Positions 26,878 to 35,158 of a DNA stretch of 64,000 nucleotides are shown here, in pieces. Origin of the DNA: 39-52-133 sp036523795. GTDB taxonomy: Bacteria; Pseudomonadota; Gammaproteobacteria; Burkholderiales; Gallionellaceae. Under the pieces are notes generated by a model. It saw only the letters and a list, made by a program, of their open reading frames with translations. It ran no database searches and was not told the origin of the DNA. The translations under genes were made by a program, and so were the position numbers. Where the stretch lies: assembly GCA_036523795.1 (NCBI GenBank), contig DATDDN010000038.1, positions 21,187 through 85,186 on the forward strand, in the 5' to 3' direction. Position 1 is the stretch's first letter. Each line of letters opens with the position of its first letter.

Positions 26878-27032
26878 GATGCCTCCGAAAATGATGGATG
26901 TGGACTGAAATCAACGCGCAGCTGCTCGCTCGGGAACAGGAAAGCAGAGCACCCGTGCAGGGTAGTAAATAAAGCAGCGGCCTGCAACGTATAGCCCTTT
27001 ACGTCTCCAGGGTTTATCTGGGAAACGAATGC

Positions 27033-27458
27033 CTAGGGCAAATCGCTGAAGAACTGCGCCACGTCGTGGCTGGCAATGTTGCGCGCCAGCATCAGCGGAG
27101 ACACGCCATGCAGGTTGGCCTTGCGCGGGTCGGCGCCGGCACTGCGCAAGAGTTCGATCAGCACGCCATTGCCCTTGGACGTAAACACGGCAGTCCACAA
27201 AGGCGTATTGCCATGCATGTCTGCCGCATCCACCTCGGCGCCTGCCGCGATCAGCAACTCGGCCACTTTTGCAGACTTGCTCTGCGCCGCGAAGTGCAAG
27301 GGAGACCAGCCGTCTTCATCGCGTGCATTCACATCCATGCCTGCGCCCAGCAGCCGCGCAACTTCCTCGTGATTGCCTGCGGATGCCGCGTAATGCAGCG
27401 GCGTGCAACCGCTCTGATCAACAGCGGGCAGCCCGCCTACGCCAGAAGAATTGCTCAT
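27033..27458 (-). CDS. Ankyrin-repeat protein
   Basis: 141 residues comprising about four ankyrin repeats, e.g. SGCTPLHYAASAGNHEEVARLLGAGMDVNARDEDG, then WSPLHFAAQSKSAKVAELLIAAGAEVDAAD and NTPLWTAVFTSKGNGVLIELLRSAGA. There is no signal peptide. It probably mediates protein-protein contact in the cytoplasm. The gene is isolated with 155 bp to the OmpA-like gene on the same strand. Confidence 0.88.
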   Translation of the reverse strand: MSNSSGVGGLPAVDQSGCTPLHYAASAGNHEEVARLLGAGMDVNARDEDGWSPLHFAAQSKSAKVAELLIAAGAEVDAADMHGNTPLWTAVFTSKGNGVLIELLRSAGADPRKANLHGVSPLMLARNIASHDVAQFFSDLP

Positions 27459-27658
27459 TGATGTATCCCTCGATCAAAAGCGCAATTTTATACATAGCAA
27501 CATGAATCTACTGCGCGAACTGACATCGGGTCGCGCGGTGCTCGGCATCCTCATGTACTGACATGTACACTCCGGTGCCTGTGCTCCGTGCTCCCCCAAT
27601 GTCAGCCCGCTCGCTACGATTTCTGACGCCATGTATAGCAGGACAACACCGGGCTGCT

Positions 27659-28267
27659 TCAGCCAGCCATCGAAGCCCGTACGCTGTGGCGCTGGCTCAT
27701 TTCAGCGAACCAGTTGGCGAGGTTGGGATGCGCCTTGCGCCAGTCTCGGTCTGCCTGGCGCAGATCGAGATAGATGAGCGCGCTGGTCAGCGCCAGGTCA
27801 GCCAGGCTGATGGCGTTGTCATAAATCCACTGGCGGTCACCCAGTTGAGAGGCAGCGTAAGCCAGTGCGCGCGTGATCGCGGCATTGTGCGTAGTGATCA
27901 GGCTGGCATCCTGCTTGTCCTGGGCACGCATGCTTTCCGTGCGCACCACGATGGCCGAGTCCATGATGCCGTCGGCCAGCGCTTCCCAGCGACGTACGAT
28001 CATGCGCTCCAGCGCGCTGTCGCGCGGGATCAGGATGGGGGTATCATTCAGGTGATCGGCGTATTCGGCGATGACGGTGGAGTCGTAGACTGCGGTTTCG
28101 CTATCGACCACCAGCACCGGGATGCGCCCCAGGGGATTGAGCAGCGGCACGTGGCTGCCGGCCTCACCCGGTGAATCGACGATGTAAGTATGGGGGATGT
28201 TCTTTTCCAGCAGAACGAGACGTGCCTTGCGCACATAGGGGCTGGTGTTGGTTCCTAACAACTTCAT
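27659..28267 (-). CDS. Glutathione S-transferase family protein
   Basis: 202 residues from the ATG at 28267, which has AGGAG upstream; a longer frame adds 19 unlikely residues. Thioredoxin-fold N-terminus MKLLGTNTSPYVRKARLVLLEKNIPHTY, glutathione-site motifs NPLGRIPVLVVDSETAVYDSTVIAEYAD, and an all-helical C-terminal domain (ISLADLALTSALIYLDLR). The serine at position 9 fits the catalytic position. It is a stringent-starvation or beta-class-like GST of unknown substrate. Confidence 0.88.
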   Translation of the reverse strand: MKLLGTNTSPYVRKARLVLLEKNIPHTYIVDSPGEAGSHVPLLNPLGRIPVLVVDSETAVYDSTVIAEYADHLNDTPILIPRDSALERMIVRRWEALADGIMDSAIVVRTESMRAQDKQDASLITTHNAAITRALAYAASQLGDRQWIYDNAISLADLALTSALIYLDLRQADRDWRKAHPNLANWFAEMSQRHSVRASMAG

Positions 28268-28371
28268 GGAGCATCTCCTGTCATTGAAAATCACCCGCGC
28301 TGAGCATCGCGCTTTGGCCTGCATTATCCGACAGCACTGACCCTGTTAACAAGCATTTAATTCACTACATT

Positions 28372-28854
28372 ATGCCTTTCCGCTCTCAGCCCGACGTGTA
28401 CGCCGGAAATTGTTGGCAAGTCTGGTTTGACGGCTCGGCCCTGCCCAATCCGGGCCGCATCGGCCTTGGCATCGTCATCGTGTCGCCGGACGGGCGACGC
28501 ATGGAACATGCGCTCGCGCCCGGCCTGCATGGCTGCAACAACCAGGCAGAGCTGCATGCCCTGTGCGCCGCCCTTGAGCTGGCCCATGCGGCGGGAGCAC
28601 AACAGCTGCTGCTGCGAGGCGACAGCGATGTTGCCATCGCACATGTAAAGGGAAGCTCAAGCACGCAGATTGCCACGCTGGTCCCGCTGATCGAAGTTGC
28701 GCGCAACTGGCTGTCGCGCTTTGATCAGATTGAGCTGCAATGGGTGCCGCGTCACCGCAATGCGGAGGCGGATCGCCTGTGCCGGCAGGCGCTGGGGCTG
28801 GCCCAAAAGGAGGCAAAGCCTGATAATCGGCGCAAGAACAGGAAGCGCCGATAA
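28372..28854 (+). CDS. RNase HI-like protein
   Basis: 160 residues with the four acidic RNase H residues in order: FDGSALPNPGRIG (Asp), NNQAELHALCAALELA (Glu), LRGDSDVAIAHVKG (Asp) and RHRNAEADRLCR (Asp). A basic tail (KPDNRRKNRKRR) extends the C-terminus. It belongs to the reverse-transcriptase-like RNase H family (PF13456), distinct from canonical RnhA. It probably cuts RNA in RNA-DNA hybrids. The phosphoribosyltransferase gene lies 92 bp downstream. Confidence 0.85.
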   Translation: MPFRSQPDVYAGNCWQVWFDGSALPNPGRIGLGIVIVSPDGRRMEHALAPGLHGCNNQAELHALCAALELAHAAGAQQLLLRGDSDVAIAHVKGSSSTQIATLVPLIEVARNWLSRFDQIELQWVPRHRNAEADRLCRQALGLAQKEAKPDNRRKNRKRR

Positions 28855-28946
28855 GGGGCCATGCAGCTTTTCCGGGGAAAGCTGCCCGGTGACACGGGGT
28901 CATCCGGGACCGACCAGCCCCAGGCATGCAGCAAAGGAGGAACACC

Positions 28947-29519
28947 ATGAGCACGCGCCCCGCCGGCAAGCGCACTTGCCTGTACAACACTGCCCAGCTT
29001 GAGCGGGTGCTCGATGCCATGGCCCAGCAAGCAGCCGGCCTGCTGGGCACGTCGACGCGGGTGATGGTGGCTGGCATCCTGCGCCGCGGTGCACCGCTGG
29101 CCAGCAGCCTGCACCACCGCCTTGCCGGTTTGCTGCCGCATGCCGAGCTGTCTTTGATGACTCTGCAGATCAAACGCTATGCCGACGACCTCACCCTGCT
29201 GCACCCGGAAACCCGCCTGACGGAAAGCACCGAGCTTGCTGCCCTCGATCTTTCCGGTGTCACCGTGCTGGTGGTGGACGATGTGATGTTTCACGGCCAC
29301 TCCATGCTGCGCGCGGTGGAGTACCTGGCGCAAAAACAGGCTGCGGAAATCCGCACGGTCGTATTGGTGGACAGGGGCGCAGCCAGGCTGCCGGTGCGCA
29401 GCGACATCATCGGCGTGCGCCTTGACGTCGCGCCGTCCGACATCATTGAATGCAATGTGCCGCCCTATGAGGAAGAGCTGAAAATAGAACTGCTGCAACC
29501 CGGCCTTCAGCATGGTTGA
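28947..29519 (+). CDS. PyrR-like phosphoribosyltransferase
   Basis: 190 residues from the ATG at 28947, preceded by AAAGGAGG. The PRPP loop LVVDDVMFHGHSMLRAVEYL resembles the VDDVLYTGRTIRAAL loop of PyrR/uracil PRTases, and the flanking VAGILRRGAPLASSLHH and VVLVDRGAARLPVRSDIIGV segments fit the PyrR fold. PyrR binds pyr mRNA in Gram-positives; in Proteobacteria its role is less clear. No pyrB or pyrC follows. Confidence 0.8.
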   Translation: MSTRPAGKRTCLYNTAQLERVLDAMAQQAAGLLGTSTRVMVAGILRRGAPLASSLHHRLAGLLPHAELSLMTLQIKRYADDLTLLHPETRLTESTELAALDLSGVTVLVVDDVMFHGHSMLRAVEYLAQKQAAEIRTVVLVDRGAARLPVRSDIIGVRLDVAPSDIIECNVPPYEEELKIELLQPGLQHG

Positions 29520-29600
29520 AGTGACTTTGCGCGTCGTCTGCCCAAACCGGCTGCAGCTGCGTAATCAACACACATACATTTCGGTATCCACGCCCTCACC

Positions 29601-30566
29601 ATGAACTCCACCCTGCAAGAATCCATCGCCCGTCAGCGCAATATCCTCAAAGGGTGGCTGTCCTCAGCGCTGATCCTGATCGCAGAGGATTGCAGACTGG
29701 CCTGGCCAGACCGCGCCGCCCTGGAAGCGCGCCTGCGGTCAGGCCTGGCCGAACTGCCCTACTGCAAATACCTTTACCTGCTGGACAGCAAGGCGCACCA
29801 GATCACCTCCAATGCATCCCGCAGCGGGCTGCTGGACAGCTACCACGGCCGCGATCGCAGCCAGCGCCCCTATATGGCACAGGCCCTGGCCGGGCACAAC
29901 TTCTCCCTCTCCGATGCCTACATCAGCCACAATGCGCGACGCCCTTCGCTGACAGCGATACAGATCATTCACGACGGAAACGGCGAAGTGCTGGGCTATC
30001 TCGGCGCGGACTTCGACATGCGCGAGCTGCCGGCCACGCAGGCCCTGTACCAGCAGCCCAGCCAGTGGATGCAGCTCAAGGGGGATCCCGCAATCCGCTC
30101 CGGACTGTTCCACCAGGAGCGCGCGACCAGCCCGATGGATGAGCGCATCGAGCCGGTGCTGCACATCATCACCGAGCTGATGACCGTGCGCGGCGTATTC
30201 CACGCCAAGCTGCATTTCTCCAGCTCCCGCGCCACGCTCTGGTCAATCGACGACCCCTGTCGTTTCCGCATTCACGGCATCGAGGAACTCAGCAATCCGG
30301 ATCTCTGTCTCGCTTATCCGCAGCGCGACTATCCTTCCGATGCCGACACCCCCGCGGATCAGATTCCGGCCATCCTGCAATGTTTTCGCGATCTGCGCTT
30401 CATGGACGAGACGATCTATTTGCGCTCCGGCATGCTGAACATCTTCAACGGCATGGTCGGCCTCACGTTTTCCTGCGACGGTTCGCACTACATGCCGTGG
30501 AGAGAGTTTCTGGAGAAGGATGTGGGCTTCTGGACGGGGGCGACTGCGGGTGCTTCAGGGCACTAG
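29601..30566 (+). CDS. Soluble PDC/Cache sensor-domain protein
   Basis: 321 residues without signal or membrane segments. The first half resembles a PDC (Cache) sensor domain: LPYCKYLYLLDSKAHQITSNASRSGLL, DRSQRPYMAQALAGHNFSLSDAYISH and LGYLGADFDMREL. These domains normally sit outside the membrane next to kinases; here it is free-standing and presumably cytoplasmic. The 3' end overlaps the convergent DUF1653 gene by 4 bp. Function is unknown. Confidence 0.75.
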   Translation: MNSTLQESIARQRNILKGWLSSALILIAEDCRLAWPDRAALEARLRSGLAELPYCKYLYLLDSKAHQITSNASRSGLLDSYHGRDRSQRPYMAQALAGHNFSLSDAYISHNARRPSLTAIQIIHDGNGEVLGYLGADFDMRELPATQALYQQPSQWMQLKGDPAIRSGLFHQERATSPMDERIEPVLHIITELMTVRGVFHAKLHFSSSRATLWSIDDPCRFRIHGIEELSNPDLCLAYPQRDYPSDADTPADQIPAILQCFRDLRFMDETIYLRSGMLNIFNGMVGLTFSCDGSHYMPWREFLEKDVGFWTGATAGASGH

Positions 30567-30754
30567 TTGACCGGTTCAAACCGCTTCACCAGCTTGCCCT
30601 CGAACTCCACCCATTCGAAGAACACGTCGCGTGGCCGCACCCAGGTGGCGCCATCCTGCGCTCGGTAGATGATCATGATGACTTCCGGGTCGGATTCCAG
30701 CTTCGCTTCACATACCAGCTCGTACATGCCGCCTTTGTAGTGTCGGTATTTCAT
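30563..30754 (-). CDS. DUF1653 protein
   Basis: 63 residues: MKYRHYKGGMYELVCEAKLE, then YRAQDGATWVRPRDVFFEWVEFEGKLVKRF. This is the complete DUF1653 domain, with the KYRHYKGxxYE start and the WVRPxxxFxE core. The family is widespread and uncharacterised. It converges with and slightly overlaps the PDC-domain gene. Confidence 0.85.
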   Translation of the reverse strand: MKYRHYKGGMYELVCEAKLESDPEVIMIIYRAQDGATWVRPRDVFFEWVEFEGKLVKRFEPVN

Positions 30755-30946
30755 CGCTCACCTGCCAGTCCATGTCGGGGGAAAGGAATCACATGCGAAT
30801 GTCAAGTTTAGCACTCCGGCCTGAATGATGCGCAAACACGCTTATGCAAAACGCATTGAGGCATTTGACAACATCGGCGATTGTGCCAACATCTCGCACG
30901 CCTGTACTTTATGCTTCAGCCTCGCGACTCAACCATTGCAGACTCC

Positions 30947-31651
30947 ATGCCCGTGACGCCCCCTCCCCATCCCCCCTCTGGCCGGCAACGCATCCTGATT
31001 GTCGAAGATGAACCGGCCATCGCCGATACGTTGAAATACGCGCTCACGACGGAGGGCTTCGAGGCCGAGCACTTCCTGCTCGGGCAGGAGGCACTGCAGG
31101 CCGTGCAGGATGGCACTTATGCCCTGGCCCTGCTGGACATTGGCCTGCCGGACATGAGTGGCACCGACCTGCTGCGTGACCTGCGCAGGCACTCGCCCAT
31201 CCCGGTAATCTTCCTCACCGCCCGCAACAGCGAAATCGACCGGATCCTCGGGCTGGAGATCGGTGCAGACGACTATGTGAGCAAACCGTTCAGCCCGCGT
31301 GAAGTGGTGGCCCGTGTACGCACGGTGCTGCGCAGAGCCGTGGCCAGCACGAACGTCGCGCCCGCATCCCGTTTCCACGTTGACCCGCGCGCGCAGCGCA
31401 TCCATTACCATGGCGTCCTGCTGACGCTGACGCGCTATGAATTCCTGCTGCTCAAGACCTTGCTGGAGCAACCGCTGCGCATCTTTTCGCGCATCCAGCT
31501 GATGCAGGAAATCTGGGCTGCGCCGGATCACAGCCTGGAACGCACAGTGGACACCCATATCAAGACACTGCGCGCCAAACTGGCCTCCATCCGCCCGGAC
31601 GAACAGCCCATCTGCACGCATCGCAACCAGGGCTATTCGCTGAAGCCATGA
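30947..31651 (+). CDS. creB: Response regulator CreB
   Basis: 234 residues if started at MPVTPPPHPPS; an ATG at 30911 is possible but adds an atypical leader. OmpR-class: receiver with ILIVEDEPAIADTLKYAL, LALLDIGLPDMSG (phospho-aspartate), VIFLTARNSEIDRILGLE and ADDYVSKPFSP, then a winged helix (LTRYEFLLLKTLLEQPLRIFSR). It is followed by creC with a 4-bp overlap and by creD further on, so the gene set identifies it as CreB rather than another OmpR regulator. Confidence 0.88.
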   Translation: MPVTPPPHPPSGRQRILIVEDEPAIADTLKYALTTEGFEAEHFLLGQEALQAVQDGTYALALLDIGLPDMSGTDLLRDLRRHSPIPVIFLTARNSEIDRILGLEIGADDYVSKPFSPREVVARVRTVLRRAVASTNVAPASRFHVDPRAQRIHYHGVLLTLTRYEFLLLKTLLEQPLRIFSRIQLMQEIWAAPDHSLERTVDTHIKTLRAKLASIRPDEQPICTHRNQGYSLKP

Positions 31652-33075
31652 AGATCTCATTGCAGATCGCGCTGGGCTACTTCCTCATTGTCGGACTGGC
31701 TGCATGGTTCGTGCTCAACGTGTTCAGCCAGGAAGTGAAGCCCGGCGTACGCGAGGCCATGGAGGACACGCTGGTAGATACCGCCAACCTGCTGGCCGAA
31801 CAGGCCGCACGCGACTTCAAGGCCGGGAATCCGGCGCACGGCGTCCTGGCGCAATCGTTTCTCACTTACAGAAACCGCACGGTCGATGCCTCCATCCAGG
31901 GCATCAGCAAGCACACTCTGGATTACCGCGTATACATCACCGATACGCGCGGCATCGTGCTGTACTCCACCGAGCCAGACCAGATCGGCCAGGATTTTTC
32001 GCAGTGGCGCGATGTGTACCTCACCCTGCGCGGACAATACGGCGCCCGCACATCACGGGATATTCCGGCAGATGACCAGAGCAGCGTCATGCACGTGGCC
32101 GCCCCCATCCTCGACGGCCAGCGCATCGTTGGCGTGCTGACCGTGGCGAAACCCAACGCCACCATACAGCCCTTCATTGCACGCAGCGAACAACTGATCC
32201 GCGAACGCGGTTTGCTGCTGCTCTCCTTTGCCGCGTTGATCGGCATGTTCTTCACCTGGCGCCTGACCCGCGCGATCGAACGCCTGCGCAACTATGCACA
32301 GGTGATCTCGCAGGGCGGCAAGGCGGCCGCACCGACTTCCAGCGCCATCGAGCTGGCCGAGCTGGGCAGCGCCATCGACACCATGCGCGAGAAGCTGGAA
32401 GGCAAACATTATGTCGAGCGCTACGTGCATACCCTGACACACGAGCTGAAGAGCCCCCTGGCCGCCATCAACGGCGCGGCCGAGCTGCTTGAAGAAAGCA
32501 GCATGCCTGAGGCGGACCGCCAGCACTTCCTCGCCAATATCCGCGAGCAATCCGGTCGCCTCACCGAGATTGCGGACAAGATGCTCAAGCTGGCACATCT
32601 GGAACAGCTGCAGCAGCTGGAGCAGAGCGCCCCGGTGGACCTCAATGCCCTGTTGCAGCAGACGCTGTCGTCCTTCCAGCCCAGGCTGCAGGCGCTGGGG
32701 CTGCTGGCGACGGTGCAGGCCGATGACGCTGTCATGCTGACTGGCGATGCCTTCCTGCTGCGCCAGGCGCTGGAAAACCTGCTCGACAATGCCGCACAGT
32801 TTGCCCCGCCGGGCAGTGCGCTGGAAATTCGTTTGCGCCGCGACGGACCCCAGGTTCGCGTGGAGGTGCGCGACCACGGCCCCGGCGTGCCCGACTATGC
32901 ACTGGAGCAGGTGTTCGAGCGCTTCTTCTCGCTGCCACGGCCCGCCAGCGGCAAGAAGAGCACCGGCCTTGGCCTCAGCCTGGTGCGTGAAGTGGCCAGC
33001 CTGCACGGCGGCCAGGCAGGCCTGGAAAATGCGACAGGTGGCGGTGCCTGTGCGTGGATGACGTTTGCAGCCTGA
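31648..33075 (+). CDS. creC: Sensor histidine kinase CreC
   Basis: 475 residues. TM1 (LQIALGYFLIVGLAAWFVLNVFS), a periplasmic region with TLDYRVYITDTRGIVLYST, TM2 (LLLLSFAALIGMFFTWRLT), HAMP, H-box YVHTLTHELKSPLAAINGAAELL, N-box LENLLDNAAQFA, G-boxes RDHGPGVPDYAL and KKSTGLGLSLVREV. It overlaps creB by 4 bp. In E. coli CreC senses carbon and growth conditions. Its output is CreB and the cre-tag before creD. Confidence 0.88.
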   Translation: MKISLQIALGYFLIVGLAAWFVLNVFSQEVKPGVREAMEDTLVDTANLLAEQAARDFKAGNPAHGVLAQSFLTYRNRTVDASIQGISKHTLDYRVYITDTRGIVLYSTEPDQIGQDFSQWRDVYLTLRGQYGARTSRDIPADDQSSVMHVAAPILDGQRIVGVLTVAKPNATIQPFIARSEQLIRERGLLLLSFAALIGMFFTWRLTRAIERLRNYAQVISQGGKAAAPTSSAIELAELGSAIDTMREKLEGKHYVERYVHTLTHELKSPLAAINGAAELLEESSMPEADRQHFLANIREQSGRLTEIADKMLKLAHLEQLQQLEQSAPVDLNALLQQTLSSFQPRLQALGLLATVQADDAVMLTGDAFLLRQALENLLDNAAQFAPPGSALEIRLRRDGPQVRVEVRDHGPGVPDYALEQVFERFFSLPRPASGKKSTGLGLSLVREVASLHGGQAGLENATGGGACAWMTFAA

Positions 33076-33113
33076 CCTCTCCTGAACTGCCTGCAGCGCT
33101 GTGCGCTGCATTT

Positions 33114-33139
33114 TTCACCCCCACTTCACAATTCTTCAC
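33114..33139 (+). promoter_or_regulatory. cre-tag (CreB binding direct repeat) upstream of creD
   Basis: TTCAC-N6-TTCAC at 33114-33129 exactly matches the CreB recognition sequence known in enterics, and a third TTCAC follows at 33135-33139, giving spacings of 11 and 10 bp. It lies between creC and creD, about 70-90 bp before the creD start, so creD probably has its own CreB-activated promoter. Confidence 0.8.
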
Positions 33140-33207
33140 ACCGGCTCCACCCGCCGCCGCACGCGTATTCCTAGACTGGCACCACCCATGTCAAAGGAGA
33201 ACGCAAC

Positions 33208-34590
33208 ATGCAGAAAACCCTGTTCATCAAAATCGGCCTGGTATTTATCCTGGCCATGCTCATCAACATCCCGCTGGGAATGATGGGCAATCTGGTCAAC
33301 GAGCGCCAGGGACGCCAGGCCCAGGTCACCGGCGAAATCGCCAACAGTTATGCCGAACCACAATTCATCAGCGGCCCGGTGCTGGTGCTGCCCTATACCG
33401 AGGAGTATCCGGTGCGCGCCGAGGGCCGTGACAGCGACGACAAGGGCAATGCCACGCACACACGCATCCAGCGCCGCAGTGCAGCGCTATACCTCACGCC
33501 GCACACGCTGTCTGCCAGGGGCACACTGGCGACGGATACCAAGAAGCGCAGCCTGTTCAGGGTGCCGGTGTACACGCTGGACAGCAACTGGCAGGGCAGC
33601 TTTGAAATACCTGCCAGGCTCGATGCGCCGCGCCGTTCCGACAGCAGCCATGTCACCTGGGGTCGCCCCTATCTCAGCCTGGCAGTCAATGATCCGCGCG
33701 GCTTCGCCAGCGCGCCGCTGCTGGAACTGGACGGCAAGGCAGTCAGCGTGGAACAGGGCAGCGGGCTGTCCATTGCGCCAGGCGGGGTCAGGGCCATGCT
33801 GGACAGCGCGGTGTTGCAGCGTGCCGGCACCCACACCTTCAAGCTCGCGCTCAAGCTGCGCGGCACATCGCAGCTCAGGGTGATCCCGCTGGCCGACAGC
33901 CTGAAGATGGAGCTGGCCTCGAACTGGCCCCATCCCGGTTTTGAGGGACGCTTCCTGCCGCTGCCAGAAAGCCAGCATGTAGGCGCCGACGGCTTCCGCG
34001 CCAACTGGGAAGTCTCTTCGCTGGCCACCAATGCCCAGGCCCGCCTCACCCAGGCCATGGCGACACCGTCCAGCTGCCACGACGCAAATTGCCTGGATAG
34101 TTTTGACGTGCGCCTGGTCACGCCAGGCAACATCTACCAGCAATCCGATCGCGCACTGAAATACGGCTTCCTGTTTATCTCCATCACCTTCGCCGCATTC
34201 TTCCTGTTTGAAATACTGAAGCGCCTGGCCATCCACCCGGCGCAGTACACGCTGGTTGGCCTGGCACTGGCGATGTTCTTCCTGCTGATGCTGAGCCTGT
34301 CCGAGCACATGGCTTTCACGCTGGCCTACCTGATCGCAGCGTCTGCCTGCGTGGTGCTGGTGGGGTATTACCTTGGTCACGTGATGCGGGGCGCGTGGCG
34401 GGGTGCCGGCTTTGCCGCGCTGCTCAGCGCCTGCTATGCCGCGCTCTATGGCCTGCTGATTTCGGAGGACAACGCCCTGCTGATGGGCAGCCTGCTGTTG
34501 TTCGTCCTGCTGACGGTGGCAATGATCGTGACCCGCAAATTCGACTGGTACGGCATCAATGCCAATGCGGAAGGCACTTCGTCAATCTGA
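33208..34590 (+). CDS. creD: Inner-membrane protein CreD
   Basis: 460 residues. An N-terminal TM segment (FIKIGLVFILAMLINIPLGMMGNL), a large periplasmic domain (about 40-310; YAEPQFISGPVLVLPY, RFLPLPESQHV) and six C-terminal TM helices (YGFLFISITFAAFFLFEIL, YTLVGLALAMFFLLML, AYLIAASACVVLVGYYLGHV). This is the CreD topology. CreD over-expression alters envelope stress and colicin sensitivity in E. coli. AAAGGAG precedes the ATG. Likely activated by CreB. Confidence 0.92.
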   Translation: MQKTLFIKIGLVFILAMLINIPLGMMGNLVNERQGRQAQVTGEIANSYAEPQFISGPVLVLPYTEEYPVRAEGRDSDDKGNATHTRIQRRSAALYLTPHTLSARGTLATDTKKRSLFRVPVYTLDSNWQGSFEIPARLDAPRRSDSSHVTWGRPYLSLAVNDPRGFASAPLLELDGKAVSVEQGSGLSIAPGGVRAMLDSAVLQRAGTHTFKLALKLRGTSQLRVIPLADSLKMELASNWPHPGFEGRFLPLPESQHVGADGFRANWEVSSLATNAQARLTQAMATPSSCHDANCLDSFDVRLVTPGNIYQQSDRALKYGFLFISITFAAFFLFEILKRLAIHPAQYTLVGLALAMFFLLMLSLSEHMAFTLAYLIAASACVVLVGYYLGHVMRGAWRGAGFAALLSACYAALYGLLISEDNALLMGSLLLFVLLTVAMIVTRKFDWYGINANAEGTSSI

Positions 34591-34644
34591 ATCACACCCC
34601 GGCCTTCGGCCGGGGATATAACGGAAGCACTCAAGGAGAACACC

Positions 34645-35127
34645 ATGCACCTGAAAATCCATGCCACCCTCCCGGGCAGCGAATTCAACCTGCGCTCCAG
34701 CCTGAACCTGCTGCCCTTTCCAGCGCTGCTGGATACCCTGTTTCGCCGCGTTGCACCCAACCGGCCCGAGCCTTCATCCGCGCTGACGCTCAAGCAAGCC
34801 CATGAACTGCATCTGTTCGATCGCGGCTGGCTGCCCAGAATCCTGCCACCATCCACGCGCGAACTGCAGATGGTCAACAACCCGCAGCTCAACTGCGCGC
34901 AAGGGGAGTTTCGCTTTGCACCCGTTGACTGGGCCGAGTTCAGCGCGAGGCTGCGGCCGGAAGGCGTGCTGGAGGCGCCCTTTGTGAACTGGGCCAGATC
35001 CTTGCGCAGAATGCGCGGCGACGGGCACAGCCTGTGGCATTACCCGGCAGCGGATCGCCACTGGGTATTCTTCTGCAAGGCAGATGAGGGCTATTGCGAA
35101 TACGTCATGTGGGCCTGCCACCACTGA
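34645..35127 (+). CDS. Hypothetical protein, 160 aa
   Basis: 160 residues without signal or TM. Recognisable features are only compositional: many prolines and aromatic residues (GYCEYVMWACHH at the end, HYPAADRHWVFFCKADEG). CAAGGAG precedes the ATG. It is 54 bp downstream of creD on the same strand, so it may be co-expressed with creD. It ends 31 bp before the convergent sigma-54 activator. No family is assigned. Confidence 0.6.
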   Translation: MHLKIHATLPGSEFNLRSSLNLLPFPALLDTLFRRVAPNRPEPSSALTLKQAHELHLFDRGWLPRILPPSTRELQMVNNPQLNCAQGEFRFAPVDWAEFSARLRPEGVLEAPFVNWARSLRRMRGDGHSLWHYPAADRHWVFFCKADEGYCEYVMWACHH

Positions 35128-35158
35128 GTGTGGCGAGCCCGGCCTTCTTGCGCGGACG

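Noticed and set aside
27459..27658. Palindromic CATGTAC/GTACATG stretch considered as an operator
   Set aside because: Short and without a neighbouring regulator; could be chance.
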